A stretch of 32,917 nucleotides of DNA from Sphingopyxis sp. (GTDB taxonomy: Bacteria; Pseudomonadota; Alphaproteobacteria; Sphingomonadales; Sphingomonadaceae): positions 1 to 32,917 of the forward strand of contig NZ_JAEMQX010000035.1 in assembly GCF_016463645.1 (NCBI RefSeq). The letters are read 5' to 3'. Position numbers and translations under genes: made by a program. Shown one piece after another: positions 8,805-16,901 of this stretch. Numbering within the stretch: the stretch's first letter is position 1; every line of letters begins with the position of its first letter. A model generated the notes under the pieces. That model was not told the origin of the DNA and made no database searches. It saw only the letters and a program-made list of their open reading frames with translations.

Positions 8805-10093
8805 CGTCCGATGGCTTGGAGCATCGCCTCGATGCTGGTGAATTTCTCGCGCGGATTGCCGTCAAGCGCGGCGGCGACCTCGGCCTCCTCGATCCGGCGC
8901 CAGTCGCGGAAGGTGACGGGGCTGATGCCCCGGCCCGCGAGCAAGGCGTCGAGCCCGGGACGGCCCGCCTTGCCGGCCCCGCGACCGATATCCTCGAGCA
9001 CCATCTCGCCGATCCGTGCGCCGTCGGGCTTGTTGGTGCCGATCGTCCCCGACGGACCGCGCCGGGCCCAGCCGACCGCATAGAGGCCGGGCAGGATGCG
9101 CCCCTCGTCGCTCGCGAAGCGGCCGCGGCCATGTTCGTACGGCACGCCGGGGATCGGCGGGGTCTGGTAGCCGATGCAACTGATCACGAGACCCGCCTCG
9201 ACCGCATAGGTTTCACTCGTGCCGTGGCTGCGCAGGTCCTCGTCGAGCGTGGTGCGCTCGACGATCACGCGCTGCACCTTGCCCTCTCCCTCGATCGCGA
9301 CGGGCATCGCGAAGAAATCGAAATCGATCGTCACCGGCTTGGCCACGGGATTGGCGGCGAACTGGCGGAGATGCGTGACCGACTTGCGCATCCCGGGTTC
9401 GAGCATGGCGTCATCGCCCTCGGGCGGCAGGTCGGCAGGGTCGACGCGCGGGCTCGCGCGTTCGAGATGGCCGAGTTCGCCGAGCTCCTTCGGCGTCATC
9501 GCGATCTGGTGCGGGCCGCGGCGGCCGAGGATGTGGATCTCGCGCACCGCGCTTTTCGCCAATGCATCGCGAGCGTGCGCGACGATGTCGCTTCCGCCGA
9601 ATTCGCCCGGCGTCTTGGCGAGAATGCGCGCCACGTCCAGCGCGACATTGCCGTTGCCGATCACCGCGATGCCGGGTGCGTCGAGCGGCGGATCGAGACC
9701 GGCGAAATCGGGATGGCCATTGTACCAGCCGACGAAGGCGGCACTGCCGATCACTCCGGCAAGGCCGGCGCCCGGAATGTCGAGCGGCCGGTCGTTCGGT
9801 GCACCGGTCGCGAGCACCACCGCGTCGTACAGCCCGACAAGCTCGTCGATCGTCACGTCGCTGCCGACCGACACATGGCCCACGAAGCGGACATTGTCGG
9901 TGAGCGCGGTGCCCTCGTAGCGGCGCGATACCGCCTTGATCGACTGATGATCGGGCGCGACGCCGGTGCGGATCAGGCCATAGGGAACGGGCAGCCGGTC
10001 GATGACATCGACCGCGATATCGTCCGCTTTCTGTAATGTTTCGGCGGTGTAATAGCCCGCCGGACCCGACCCGACGATCGCGACATGACGCAT
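8801..10093 (-). CDS. FprA-type ferredoxin/adrenodoxin-NADP+ reductase
   Basis: A 430-residue flavoprotein resembling mycobacterial FprA and adrenodoxin reductase, which exchange electrons between NADPH and a ferredoxin. FAD binding is shown by VGSGPAGYYTAE at residues 7-18. The RTGVAPDHQSIK segment follows, then the NADPH site GNGNVALDVARIL at 146-158 and ILGRRGPHQIAMTPKELGEL. A C-terminal FAD contact is in YAVGWARRGPSGTIGTNKPD. The ATG at 10093 was chosen because GGAGTG lies seven to eight bases upstream; the TTG immediately before it is less likely. It lies upstream of the DoxX-like gene in a two-gene operon. Confidence 0.92.
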   Translation of the reverse strand: MRHVAIVGSGPAGYYTAETLQKADDIAVDVIDRLPVPYGLIRTGVAPDHQSIKAVSRRYEGTALTDNVRFVGHVSVGSDVTIDELVGLYDAVVLATGAPNDRPLDIPGAGLAGVIGSAAFVGWYNGHPDFAGLDPPLDAPGIAVIGNGNVALDVARILAKTPGEFGGSDIVAHARDALAKSAVREIHILGRRGPHQIAMTPKELGELGHLERASPRVDPADLPPEGDDAMLEPGMRKSVTHLRQFAANPVAKPVTIDFDFFAMPVAIEGEGKVQRVIVERTTLDEDLRSHGTSETYAVEAGLVISCIGYQTPPIPGVPYEHGRGRFASDEGRILPGLYAVGWARRGPSGTIGTNKPDGARIGEMVLEDIGRGAGKAGRPGLDALLAGRGISPVTFRDWRRIEEAEVAAALDGNPREKFTSIEAMLQAIGR

Positions 10094-10206
10094 CAACCCA
10101 CTCCTTCGGGCCTCCGCGCGGGCGCGCGGCCCCTCTTTTGTTATGGCGCGATGCTAGCGGCGAATTGCGTGAGGGCAAGCGGACTTGTGCACCCCGCCGC
10201 TCCGGC

Positions 10207-10236
10207 CTTGACAGGTGGGCCCCGCAATCATATTGC
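10207..10236 (+). promoter_or_regulatory. Promoter of the tRNA-Gln gene
   Basis: CTTGACA at 10207-10213 is a consensus -35 element. A TATTGC -10-like hexamer follows at 10231-10236 after a 17-base spacer. The tRNA 5' end at 10248 is then about twelve bases downstream, as expected for a housekeeping sigma-70-type promoter of a single tRNA. Confidence 0.6.
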
Positions 10237-10247
10237 GCGCGCCTCAC

Positions 10248-10321
10248 TGCCCCGTCGTCTAATGGTAAGACTACGGATTCTGATTCCGTCTATTGAGGTT
10301 CGAATCCTCACGGGGCATCCA
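10248..10321 (+). tRNA. trnQ: tRNA-Gln (anticodon CTG), CCA encoded
   Basis: A full cloverleaf can be drawn by eye. The acceptor stem TGCCCCG pairs with CGGGGCA, and the D arm is GTCT-AATGGTA-AGAC. The anticodon arm is ACGGA with loop TTCTGAT and TCCGT, giving anticodon CTG (reads CAG). The T arm is GAGG-TTCGAAT-CCTC. The discriminator T is followed by an encoded CCA at 10319-10321. It marks the right edge of ordinary chromosomal gene content; sequence beyond it is element-like. No copy of its 3' end was seen elsewhere in the window, so there is no evidence that this particular tRNA is the attachment site. Confidence 0.96.
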
Positions 10322-10796
10322 GATTTTATATCTAAGTTGCTGTTAAATAAGCGGAAATCAGGCCTCGCGCTCGGCCTCCTCCCTCATTTCCTACCTCATT
10401 TGAACTTGGCTGCGCTGGCGCAGCGTGGGGAAGTTTCTGCGACTGTGGAGTAGCGCGCGAATCAAAACGCCGTAGCGGCGACCTTGAAGTCCTACCAAGG
10501 TGGGCTCGAGATTCGAAACCCATCGCCCGCTCCATTTTTCTGTAACGAACAAAGTCCTTAATGGCGCGCGCTCAGCGCCTCCTATGTGACATGGGCAGGA
10601 CTCACAGCGATGTCTCCAATGACATCGTAAATACGGATAAGCGCGGCAGCCTTCGGAAAGCTGACCCGTCACGCACGGCTTACGCCTCGCGAGGATACGG
10701 CACCCCGCAGGCCGAAAGAGTGAGAGAGAAACCGGGAAACCCGTGACGGGCAGAGGCCTGGAGAGAGGCTCCAGGCGCTCGTCGCGGAGACATATC
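10322..10796. other. Non-coding junction between tRNA-Gln and the element's first gene
   Basis: No credible gene is seen. Contents include two copies of CCTCATTT twelve bases apart near 10385-10405, and a GCTGCGC-TG-GCGCAGC inverted repeat at 10409-10424. A decayed tRNA-Gly 3' end lies at about 10484-10534. Spaced inverted arms CGATGTC/GACATCG occur at 10608-10614 and 10621-10627 (possible operator). A hairpin GCCTGGAG/CTCCAGGC at 10756-10776 lies just before the ribosome site of the DUF932 gene. No integrase is present on either side of this junction within the window. Confidence 0.6.
10484..10534 (+). pseudogene. Decayed tRNA-Gly 3' half, possible old attachment site
   Basis: The last 40 bases read as a tRNA-Gly(GCC) 3' half: CCAAGG at 10495-10500, then a T-arm-like TCGAGATTCGAAACCC, then CATCGCCCGCTCCA ending at 10534. 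The last part matches the usual acceptor 3' strand, discriminator and CCA of bacterial tRNA-Gly. Before it, ACCTTG and CCAAGGT would form the anticodon arm but are separated by eight extra bases. No matching GCGGGCG acceptor 5' strand is found upstream, so it cannot be a working tRNA. The comparison with tRNA-Gly is from memory. Confidence 0.45.
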
Positions 10797-11990
10797 ATGA
10801 CCCACCCAATCCAGACGGTCCCCGCCGATCACGCGCCGGGCTATAGCGTCGATATCTCGCGCGGTCAGCGCATCGGCCGGGTTTCATCCGAATGGTTCTC
10901 GCGCCCTGAGGACGAGCGCTATCTTTCTTTGAACGACCTGTTTGACGCTGTCCGCGCGCGCGCAGAGGCCGCAACTGCCCGGACGGTCCAGACCCGCGCG
11001 ATCCGTGTCGAGGCCGCCAGCGATAATCCGGAGCGGCTCTCCCTCTTGCTCCCCGACCGCGACGGGCCCGTGGCGCCGACCCATTGGTCCTTTGGCCAGC
11101 TCTGCAGCCTTGTGGGCGCACCTTCGGGCTATTTGCGCCAGCTGCCTGCGGCCCTGGCGGGGATCAACATGCAGCACGGGCTGCTCGCGCATCGGGGCGA
11201 GCTGGTGAAAACCCTTGAGACAGGTGACGGCCGCACCGAACTGCGTGCCGTCACCGGTCCCGACTACGGGCGCATCTGGGACCATGAGCTGGTGTCGGCT
11301 GTCATGAAGATCGCGGGCAACGGAATGGGCGACACGCGCTGGAAAGTGCCGGGCATGCTCGACTGGTCGACGATGCGGCACAATCCGTTCATCGAAGTCA
11401 CAAAGGACACGACGACGCTCTACGCGAGTGACCGCGACGTGTTTCTCTTTCTCGTCGACGATGCAAATCCGATCGAAGCCGGGCGCCTCCCCAATGGCGA
11501 TCCCGACCTCTTTTTCCGGGGATTTTATTGCTGGAACAGTGAAGTTGGGTCGAAGACCCTCGGCATGGCGACCTTCTATTTGCGCGCCGTCTGCATGAAC
11601 CGGAATATCTGGGGCGCGGAAGGCTTTGAGGAAATCAGCTTTCGTCACAGCAAATTTGCCGCCGGACGATTCGCGCAAGAGGCGGCGCCCGCACTGGCTC
11701 GGTTCGCGTCCTCGTCGCCCGGCGCGTTCCTAAACGGCATCAAGACGGCGCGGGCTGCGATCGTGGCGCGCGATAACGACGAACGGCAGGGCTTCTTACG
11801 CAAGCGTGGCTTCTCGAAAGGCGAGACTGACAAGATCATCGCCACCGTCCTCCAGGAAGAAGGCCATCCGCCAACGTCGATCTTCGACTTCGTGCAAGGC
11901 ATCAATGCAGTGGCACGCGATCGGCCGCATCAGGACGCGCGCCTGGAGCTTGAAGGAAAGGGGGCAAAACTGCTCGCGTCGGTGCGCTGA
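10797..11990 (+). CDS. DUF932 domain protein (element backbone)
   Basis: A 397-residue protein that looks like DUF932, a family carried on plasmids, phages and integrative elements next to ParB-like and antirestriction genes. The core spans about residues 90-330 and includes SYLRQLP-type and YGRIWDHEL segments and a FLVDDANPIE...GFYCWNSEVGSKTLG stretch characteristic of the family. The start is set by GGAGACA at 10786-10792, four bases before the ATG; the same motif at the same spacing precedes the ParB-like and DUF2493 genes. The molecular function is unknown. The same-strand ParB-like gene follows after 120 bases. Confidence 0.8.
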   Translation: MTHPIQTVPADHAPGYSVDISRGQRIGRVSSEWFSRPEDERYLSLNDLFDAVRARAEAATARTVQTRAIRVEAASDNPERLSLLLPDRDGPVAPTHWSFGQLCSLVGAPSGYLRQLPAALAGINMQHGLLAHRGELVKTLETGDGRTELRAVTGPDYGRIWDHELVSAVMKIAGNGMGDTRWKVPGMLDWSTMRHNPFIEVTKDTTTLYASDRDVFLFLVDDANPIEAGRLPNGDPDLFFRGFYCWNSEVGSKTLGMATFYLRAVCMNRNIWGAEGFEEISFRHSKFAAGRFAQEAAPALARFASSSPGAFLNGIKTARAAIVARDNDERQGFLRKRGFSKGETDKIIATVLQEEGHPPTSIFDFVQGINAVARDRPHQDARLELEGKGAKLLASVR

Positions 11991-12110
11991 TCCGGCATCG
12001 AGTCTCCGTCCGGCGTGGTCCGCTTCCCTAGAGGAAGAGGGCTGCGCCGGAGCCATGGCGGGTTGAAAGCCGGGAGAGAGTCTTGCGGCGGCCCGTCATG
12101 GAGACAAGTC

Positions 12111-14204
12111 ATGACGAAACATGCAAAAATCACGCTCAGCGGCGCGCGAGACATCCCGTTCAACGCGCTCGTGCTGAGCCAGGCCAATGTCCGCCGCGTG
12201 AAGGCTGGGGTGTCAATCGACAGCCTCGCGGCCGATATAGAACGACGCGGCCTTCTCACGAGCCTGACCGTGCGCGCCCAGCGCGACGGCGAGGACCAAG
12301 ATACCGGCAAGTTTGAGGTGCCGGCGGGCGGTCGCCGCTACCGCGCCCTGCAGCGACTCGTCAAGCAACGTCGCATGGCCAAAACCGAACCGGTCCCCTG
12401 CATCGTCCGCGATGATGAGGCGGTGTCGGCTGAGGAAGATTCGCTGGCCGAGAATGTACATCGCGAGCCGTTGCACCCGCTCGACCAGTTCCGTGCAATG
12501 CAGAAGCTCGTCGAGCAGGGCAGCGACATCGAGACGGTCGCGGCGACCTTCATGGTCACCCCGGCAGTCGTGAAGCAGCGCCTCAAGCTCGCGGAGGTGT
12601 CGCCTAAGCTGCACGACATCTATGCCGACGACGGCATGACCCTCGATCAGTTGATGGCCTTCTCGGTCGCGAGCGATCATGCGCGGCAGGAACAGGTCTG
12701 GGAGATGCTCCAGACGAGCCACAACCTGCAGCCCTGGTTCATCCGCGCCCGGCTCACCGAGGACAAGGTGCGCGCATCGGACAAGCGGGTGCGCTTCGTG
12801 ACGCTCGACGCTTATATCGCGGCGGGCGGCCATGTGCTTCGCGATCTCTTCGAATCCGATGACGGCGGCTGGCTCGAAGATGTCGCGCTACTCGATCGGC
12901 TGCAAACCGAGAAGCTCGAGACTGAGGTCGCCGCGATTACCGCTGAGGGCTGGAAGTGGGTCGAGGCAGCCGTCGACTTTCCTTACGGGCACACTTATGG
13001 GCTCCGCCCGCTTGAGGGCGAGGAAAGTGCTTCGAGCGAGGGGGACGAGGCGCGGATCGAGGCGCTTCGGGAAGAAGCCGACCGGCTCGAAGACCAATGG
13101 GCCGGCGAGGACGACATCCCCGATGAAGTCGCCGCCCGCATCCAGGCAATCGACGAGGAGATCGCGCCGCTCGTTACGAGGCCGCTCATCTACGATGCCG
13201 CCGAGGTTGCCATCGCAGGCGCTTTCGTCAGCATCGATGTGGACGGGTCGCTTCATATCGAACGCGGCTTCGTTCGGCCCGAGGATGAGCCCGTCGAGAT
13301 GGCGGAGGATGCCGACGCCGAGGCGGACGTGGGCGCAAGCGGCGAGGATCGGATCGGCGAGATCGCGGCGAACGACAATGCCGGTTCGGCCGAGGAAAGC
13401 CCCGATGAGGAGGATCCAGACGACCTCCTTCGTCCGCTGTCGGACAGCCTCGTCACGGATCTGACGGCCCACCGGACGCTCGCTCTTCGCGATGCCGTGG
13501 CGTCGAGCCCCATGGTCGCTTTCGCCGCCATCCTGCATGCGCTGGTTCTCGAGACCTTCTACACCTACGCGGCGTCGGGGAGCTGCCTGGGTATCGCAAT
13601 GCGCGCCAATCGACTGATCGGCTACGGGACGGGTCTCAACGATACGGTGTCGGCGAAGTCGATCCATGCCCGGCATGAAAGCTGGTCGGTGCGGCTGCCC
13701 GATGACTCGGGCGACCTCTGGGCTGCGCTGGCGACCTTCGACGCCGACGAGCAGGCTGCGATCTTCGCGCATTGCGTGTCGTTCGGCATCGACGCGGTGT
13801 GGGAGCCGGCCACCCGCTACAATGAAGGCCGGGTCTCCGCGCGTGCGGTCGCCAACCGCATCGAACATTCGCATATCCTCGCGCGGGCGGCGAACCTCGA
13901 TATGGTGGCGGCCGGCTGGGCGGCGACTGTCGCCAATTATCTCGGGCGGGTGACCAAACCGCAAATCCTCGCAGCGGTCGAAGAAGCCTGCGGTGCGGAC
14001 GTTGCGGGCCGTCTCGGCGGCATGAAGAAGCCCGATATGGCGAGCGCTGCCGAGGAGCTGCTGCAAGGCAAGGGCTGGCTTGCGAAGCCGCTCCGCACGC
14101 CGGAGCCCGTCACCACTGGTGATCTGGACCCGGCGAATGACGACGAGGCGGGGGATGTCGACGATCAGGGCGGTGATGCCGTCGATGCCGTGGCCGCCGA
14201 ATAG
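12111..14204 (+). CDS. ParB/KorB-like partition or nuclease-domain protein
   Basis: A 697-residue protein with an N-terminal ParB-type domain: strand ALVLSQANVRR, then VPAGGRRYRALQRL near residue 70 and the ENVHREPLHPLDQF motif near 115. A KorB-type helix-turn-helix follows at about 140-165 (VAATFMVTPAVVKQRLKLAEVSPKL). A predicted charged helix at 310-345 comes next, then a very acidic low-complexity linker at about 390-440 and a C-terminal alpha-helical region. It is much longer than chromosomal ParB (about 300 residues). No ParA is seen nearby, so it may act in element maintenance or gene control rather than classical segregation. The start is set by GGAGACA four bases upstream. A strong terminator follows the stop. 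Confidence 0.85.
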   Translation: MTKHAKITLSGARDIPFNALVLSQANVRRVKAGVSIDSLAADIERRGLLTSLTVRAQRDGEDQDTGKFEVPAGGRRYRALQRLVKQRRMAKTEPVPCIVRDDEAVSAEEDSLAENVHREPLHPLDQFRAMQKLVEQGSDIETVAATFMVTPAVVKQRLKLAEVSPKLHDIYADDGMTLDQLMAFSVASDHARQEQVWEMLQTSHNLQPWFIRARLTEDKVRASDKRVRFVTLDAYIAAGGHVLRDLFESDDGGWLEDVALLDRLQTEKLETEVAAITAEGWKWVEAAVDFPYGHTYGLRPLEGEESASSEGDEARIEALREEADRLEDQWAGEDDIPDEVAARIQAIDEEIAPLVTRPLIYDAAEVAIAGAFVSIDVDGSLHIERGFVRPEDEPVEMAEDADAEADVGASGEDRIGEIAANDNAGSAEESPDEEDPDDLLRPLSDSLVTDLTAHRTLALRDAVASSPMVAFAAILHALVLETFYTYAASGSCLGIAMRANRLIGYGTGLNDTVSAKSIHARHESWSVRLPDDSGDLWAALATFDADEQAAIFAHCVSFGIDAVWEPATRYNEGRVSARAVANRIEHSHILARAANLDMVAAGWAATVANYLGRVTKPQILAAVEEACGADVAGRLGGMKKPDMASAAEELLQGKGWLAKPLRTPEPVTTGDLDPANDDEAGDVDDQGGDAVDAVAAE

Positions 14205-14226
14205 ATCGCGTTACTGATAAGCTCTC

Positions 14227-14261
14227 GGGAAGTTCGGTCTCGTGCCGGACTTCCCTTTTTT
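14227..14261 (+). terminator. Rho-independent terminator after the ParB-like gene
   Basis: An 11-bp stem (14227-14237 with 14245-14255, one G-T pair) has a 7-base loop and is followed by six T residues at 14256-14261. It lies 23 bases after the ParB-like stop and points to separate transcription of the Toprim gene downstream. Confidence 0.88.
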
Positions 14262-14395
14262 CTGCCCCGGCCTTGAATTTACAGGTCTCGCGACGAACAT
14301 CTGATGCTCGTTACCGGCAGGGGCTGCTGGGACGGCCCGCTGATTGGCGCTCCAGGGAACGTCGCCGCGCGGGCCGCGATGCAAAGGAGCCCCGC

Positions 14396-15427
14396 ATGTC
14401 CCGTTCCACCGCCGATATTGCTCGCCGTCTTGCCGAAAACGCTGAAGCCGTATGCCAACGCTACCTCGGCAATGGCCGGCGCGAGGGCCATTACTGGATG
14501 GTCGGCAATATTCACAACGAGCGTGGGCGCAGTCTCTATGTGCGGCTCGCCTCCCATCACGATGGAGCCCTATCGGCCGGCAAATGGACCGATGCCGAGA
14601 GCGGTGAACATGGCGACCTCCTCGACATCATCGCGGCGAGCTGCAGCCACGCCAGTTTTCGCGAAACGATCGCCGAGGCGCGACGTTTTCTGAGCCTGCC
14701 GTTGGAGCCGCCTGCTCCGCGCAACCCCGCGCCGCGGAAGCATCCGGCTGGAACGCCGCAAGCCGCCCAACGCCTCTGGGCCGGGTCCAAAACTCTCGCT
14801 GGCAGTCTCGGCCAAACCTATTTCGAGGGGCGGCGCATCCTGAAAGCCGCGGGGACCGACGCGCTTCGATTTCACCCGAACTGCTTTTACCGCGCCTCCG
14901 AAGACGACGCCGCGGATTGCCGACCCGTGTGGCCTGCGGTCATCGCGGCTGTCACCGATGACACCGGCGCAATCACCGGTGTTCATCGCACTTGGCTCGA
15001 TCCTTCGGGCGGTAAGGCACCGGTCGCCTTTCCACGCCGCGCTATGGGCAATCTGCTCGGTCATGGCGTGCGGTTCGGACGGGCGGGTCCGGTGATGGTC
15101 TTTGGCGAAGGGCTCGAAACATTGCTCTCGGTTCGCGAGGTTCTGCCGGCAATGCCAATGATCGCGTGCCTGTCGGCAGCGCATCTCGCGGCGATCGAAT
15201 TCCCGCACGGGCTGCGGCGTCTCTACATTGCGCGTGATAACGATGACGCTGGCCGGCTTGCCTTCAAGTCGATTGCCGATCGCTCGAGCGGCGCAGATAT
15301 CGAGCTGCTTCCCCTTGATTCCGAGCTTGGCGACTTCAATGCAGACCTGACCACATTTGGTCATGACCGGGTTCGGAACGCTATCAAAGCCCAGCTGTGT
15401 CGAACCGACCGTTTCGAGCAATTCTGA
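14396..15427 (+). CDS. Toprim-domain (primase-like, DUF7146 type) protein
   Basis: A 343-residue protein common on alphaproteobacterial mobile elements. The N-terminal half (residues 1-110), containing GHYWMVGNI and ESGEHGDLLDII, resembles the DUF7146 module. The C-terminal Toprim fold has the catalytic-type glutamate in VFGEGLETLLS near residue 238 and the DxD-type acidic cluster in YIARDNDDAG near 280. DnaG-type zinc-binding cysteines are not visible at the N-terminus. The role could be priming or another nucleotidyl-transfer step in element replication or transfer (inference). AAAGGAG lies nine bases before the ATG. The 191-base gap upstream holds the ParB terminator and no gene. Confidence 0.82.
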   Translation: MSRSTADIARRLAENAEAVCQRYLGNGRREGHYWMVGNIHNERGRSLYVRLASHHDGALSAGKWTDAESGEHGDLLDIIAASCSHASFRETIAEARRFLSLPLEPPAPRNPAPRKHPAGTPQAAQRLWAGSKTLAGSLGQTYFEGRRILKAAGTDALRFHPNCFYRASEDDAADCRPVWPAVIAAVTDDTGAITGVHRTWLDPSGGKAPVAFPRRAMGNLLGHGVRFGRAGPVMVFGEGLETLLSVREVLPAMPMIACLSAAHLAAIEFPHGLRRLYIARDNDDAGRLAFKSIADRSSGADIELLPLDSELGDFNADLTTFGHDRVRNAIKAQLCRTDRFEQF

Positions 15428-15738
15428 CGACATTCGTGCGACCGGAACAGGCAGCCATTGGCTGCGACGCACCGACGCTTCATCCGCTCAGGGGCCGCGT
15501 CCCGGCCTTCGAGAGAGCGACTGCGGCAGGCGCTGCGGGCGCCGCAATGGCAACCGCGCGGCTATTTTCCGCCGGGACCCTTGGTCCCTTTGCATCGCGA
15601 ACAAAATAGCCTTCGGCCGCCATCCTCCGCTGGCGCTCCGGCCCCGGCGCTTCCGCGACGGGGTGCGGTCCCGCGGTGCCTGCCGCTCGTGCCGCCGCGA
15701 AGGCCGCGAGAGCGCGGCGCAACGAGCGGAGACATCAG
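15428..15738. promoter_or_regulatory. Long structured leader of the DUF2493 gene
   Basis: No gene is seen in this 311-base gap. It holds a nested RNA-like structure: an outer perfect 9-bp stem GGCTATTTT/AAAATAGCC at 15560-15568 and 15603-15611, enclosing a perfect 6-bp hairpin GGGACC-CTT-GGTCCC at 15574-15588. A GC-rich 26-base block at 15619-15644 recurs with four transitions upstream of the DUF736 gene at 30224-30249. The leader ends in GGAGACA at 15728-15734, four bases before the ATG. Confidence 0.55.
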
Positions 15739-16671
15739 ATGGCCGATGCGAACGACAGCTTTGACGAATGCCCTGCCGATACGGGGCCGACCCACATCCT
15801 TCTGCAGGAGATGCAGGTCTTCGGACATCGGCCCTTCGAGGATGAGCCCGATCCCCGCCCCTTGCCCGAGGCGCGGCTCGCATCCGGTGCGATCGCCGAC
15901 ATGTTCGATGCGCTCGCCGGGTGCCTGCAGGATACCCGCATCGAGCCCGATCTCGACGATCTCCTTTGGAACCTCGTCAATATCTTCCAGCGCGCTGGCG
16001 GTCATGCCGATCGGAAGCTCGACGACAATGAGCAGGTTCAGCGCAGACTGCAGCGCGAGCAGGACGGAAGCGAAATTCGCTCGGTAGAGCTGGAGCGCGC
16101 GATCCGCGAAGGCATCTCGCTGATCGAGAGACGCGACGCGATGGAATATTTCCGCGAGGCCGCCGCCGACCAGTATCGCGCGTTGACGCGCAAGGCCTGG
16201 ATGCCGCGTACAGGCTCGCGTGCCAATCAAAAGGCCCTGACGGCCGCGCTGATCGACAGCCGCGACTTTCTCGACGCCCGTCTTCGGCAGAAAGCGGCGT
16301 CACTTTTACCCGAGGGCACGCGCATCGCCTTCACTGGCGGCGCGGACGTGGATCACCGCGCGGTCTGGGACAGTCTCGACCGGGCGCGAAATCGACATCC
16401 CGATATGATCCTGCTGCACGGCGCGACGCCGACGGGCGCCGAACGTGCAGCGGCGTGCTGGGCCGAAAGCCGCGGCGTGGTGCAGGTGGCCTTTCGGCCC
16501 GACTGGAATTGCCACGGGAAGGCGGCGCCGTTCAAGCGGAACGACCGGATGCTCGACGCGCTGCCGGTCGGCGTCATTGTCTTTCCCGGAACGGGGATTC
16601 AGGACAATCTCGCCGACAAGGCGCGCAAGATGGGAATTCCGACATGGGATTTTCGGAACAGATCGAGCTGA
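15739..16671 (+). CDS. DUF2493 (SLOG-like) domain protein
   Basis: A 310-residue protein. Residues 1-190 are mainly helical and charged, with no recognised catalytic motif. Residues about 194-305 form a DUF2493/SLOG-type Rossmann domain: RIAFTGGADVDHRAVWDSLD, LLHGATPTGAERAAACWAE, then VAFRPDWNCHGKAAPFKRNDRML and VIVFPGTG. SLOG domains bind or cleave nucleotides or nucleotide-derived ligands, and DUF2493 proteins are frequent on mobile elements, but no substrate is known. The start is fixed by GGAGACA four bases upstream, as for two other element genes here. It is the last backbone gene before the quorum-sensing and lasso cargo. Confidence 0.8.
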   Translation: MADANDSFDECPADTGPTHILLQEMQVFGHRPFEDEPDPRPLPEARLASGAIADMFDALAGCLQDTRIEPDLDDLLWNLVNIFQRAGGHADRKLDDNEQVQRRLQREQDGSEIRSVELERAIREGISLIERRDAMEYFREAAADQYRALTRKAWMPRTGSRANQKALTAALIDSRDFLDARLRQKAASLLPEGTRIAFTGGADVDHRAVWDSLDRARNRHPDMILLHGATPTGAERAAACWAESRGVVQVAFRPDWNCHGKAAPFKRNDRMLDALPVGVIVFPGTGIQDNLADKARKMGIPTWDFRNRSS

Positions 16672-16725
16672 AGCCGCGCGGCGCGCCGCTTTGGGAATTA
16701 GCCTCAATCTGGTTCTATCTCTCGA

Positions 16726-16742
16726 ATATATTAGGAATATAT
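16726..16742. repeat. AT-rich perfect inverted repeat upstream of luxR
   Basis: ATATATT-AGG-AATATAT is a perfect 7-bp inverted repeat with a 3-base spacer. It is conspicuous in the GC-rich background and lies 160 bases before luxR. It could be an operator or promoter element. A second feature, the imperfect direct repeat GCCGGCCTTGTAAGAGG (16809-16825) and GCCGGCCCTTACGAGG (16835-16850), lies between it and luxR. No gene is seen in 16672-16901. Confidence 0.4.
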
Positions 16743-16901
16743 GAGCTTAGCCGCCATTTTCATATTCTCCCAAGATCGCCTGGACCAGCGGCGGTCACGC
16801 CGTCGGCGGCCGGCCTTGTAAGAGGGCGGGGCTTGCCGGCCCTTACGAGGGGCACGCGGATCGGCTGGTCGGAAACGGCGGTCGGCGCGCCATGGTTCGT
16901 A

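Noticed and set aside
8816..10036. A 406-codon plus-strand frame
   Set aside because: It is antisense to the ferredoxin-NADP reductase, which has both nucleotide-binding motifs.
10561..10746. A 61-codon plus-strand frame before the DUF932 gene
   Set aside because: No ribosome site, no domain and odd composition; the region looks like a structured leader.
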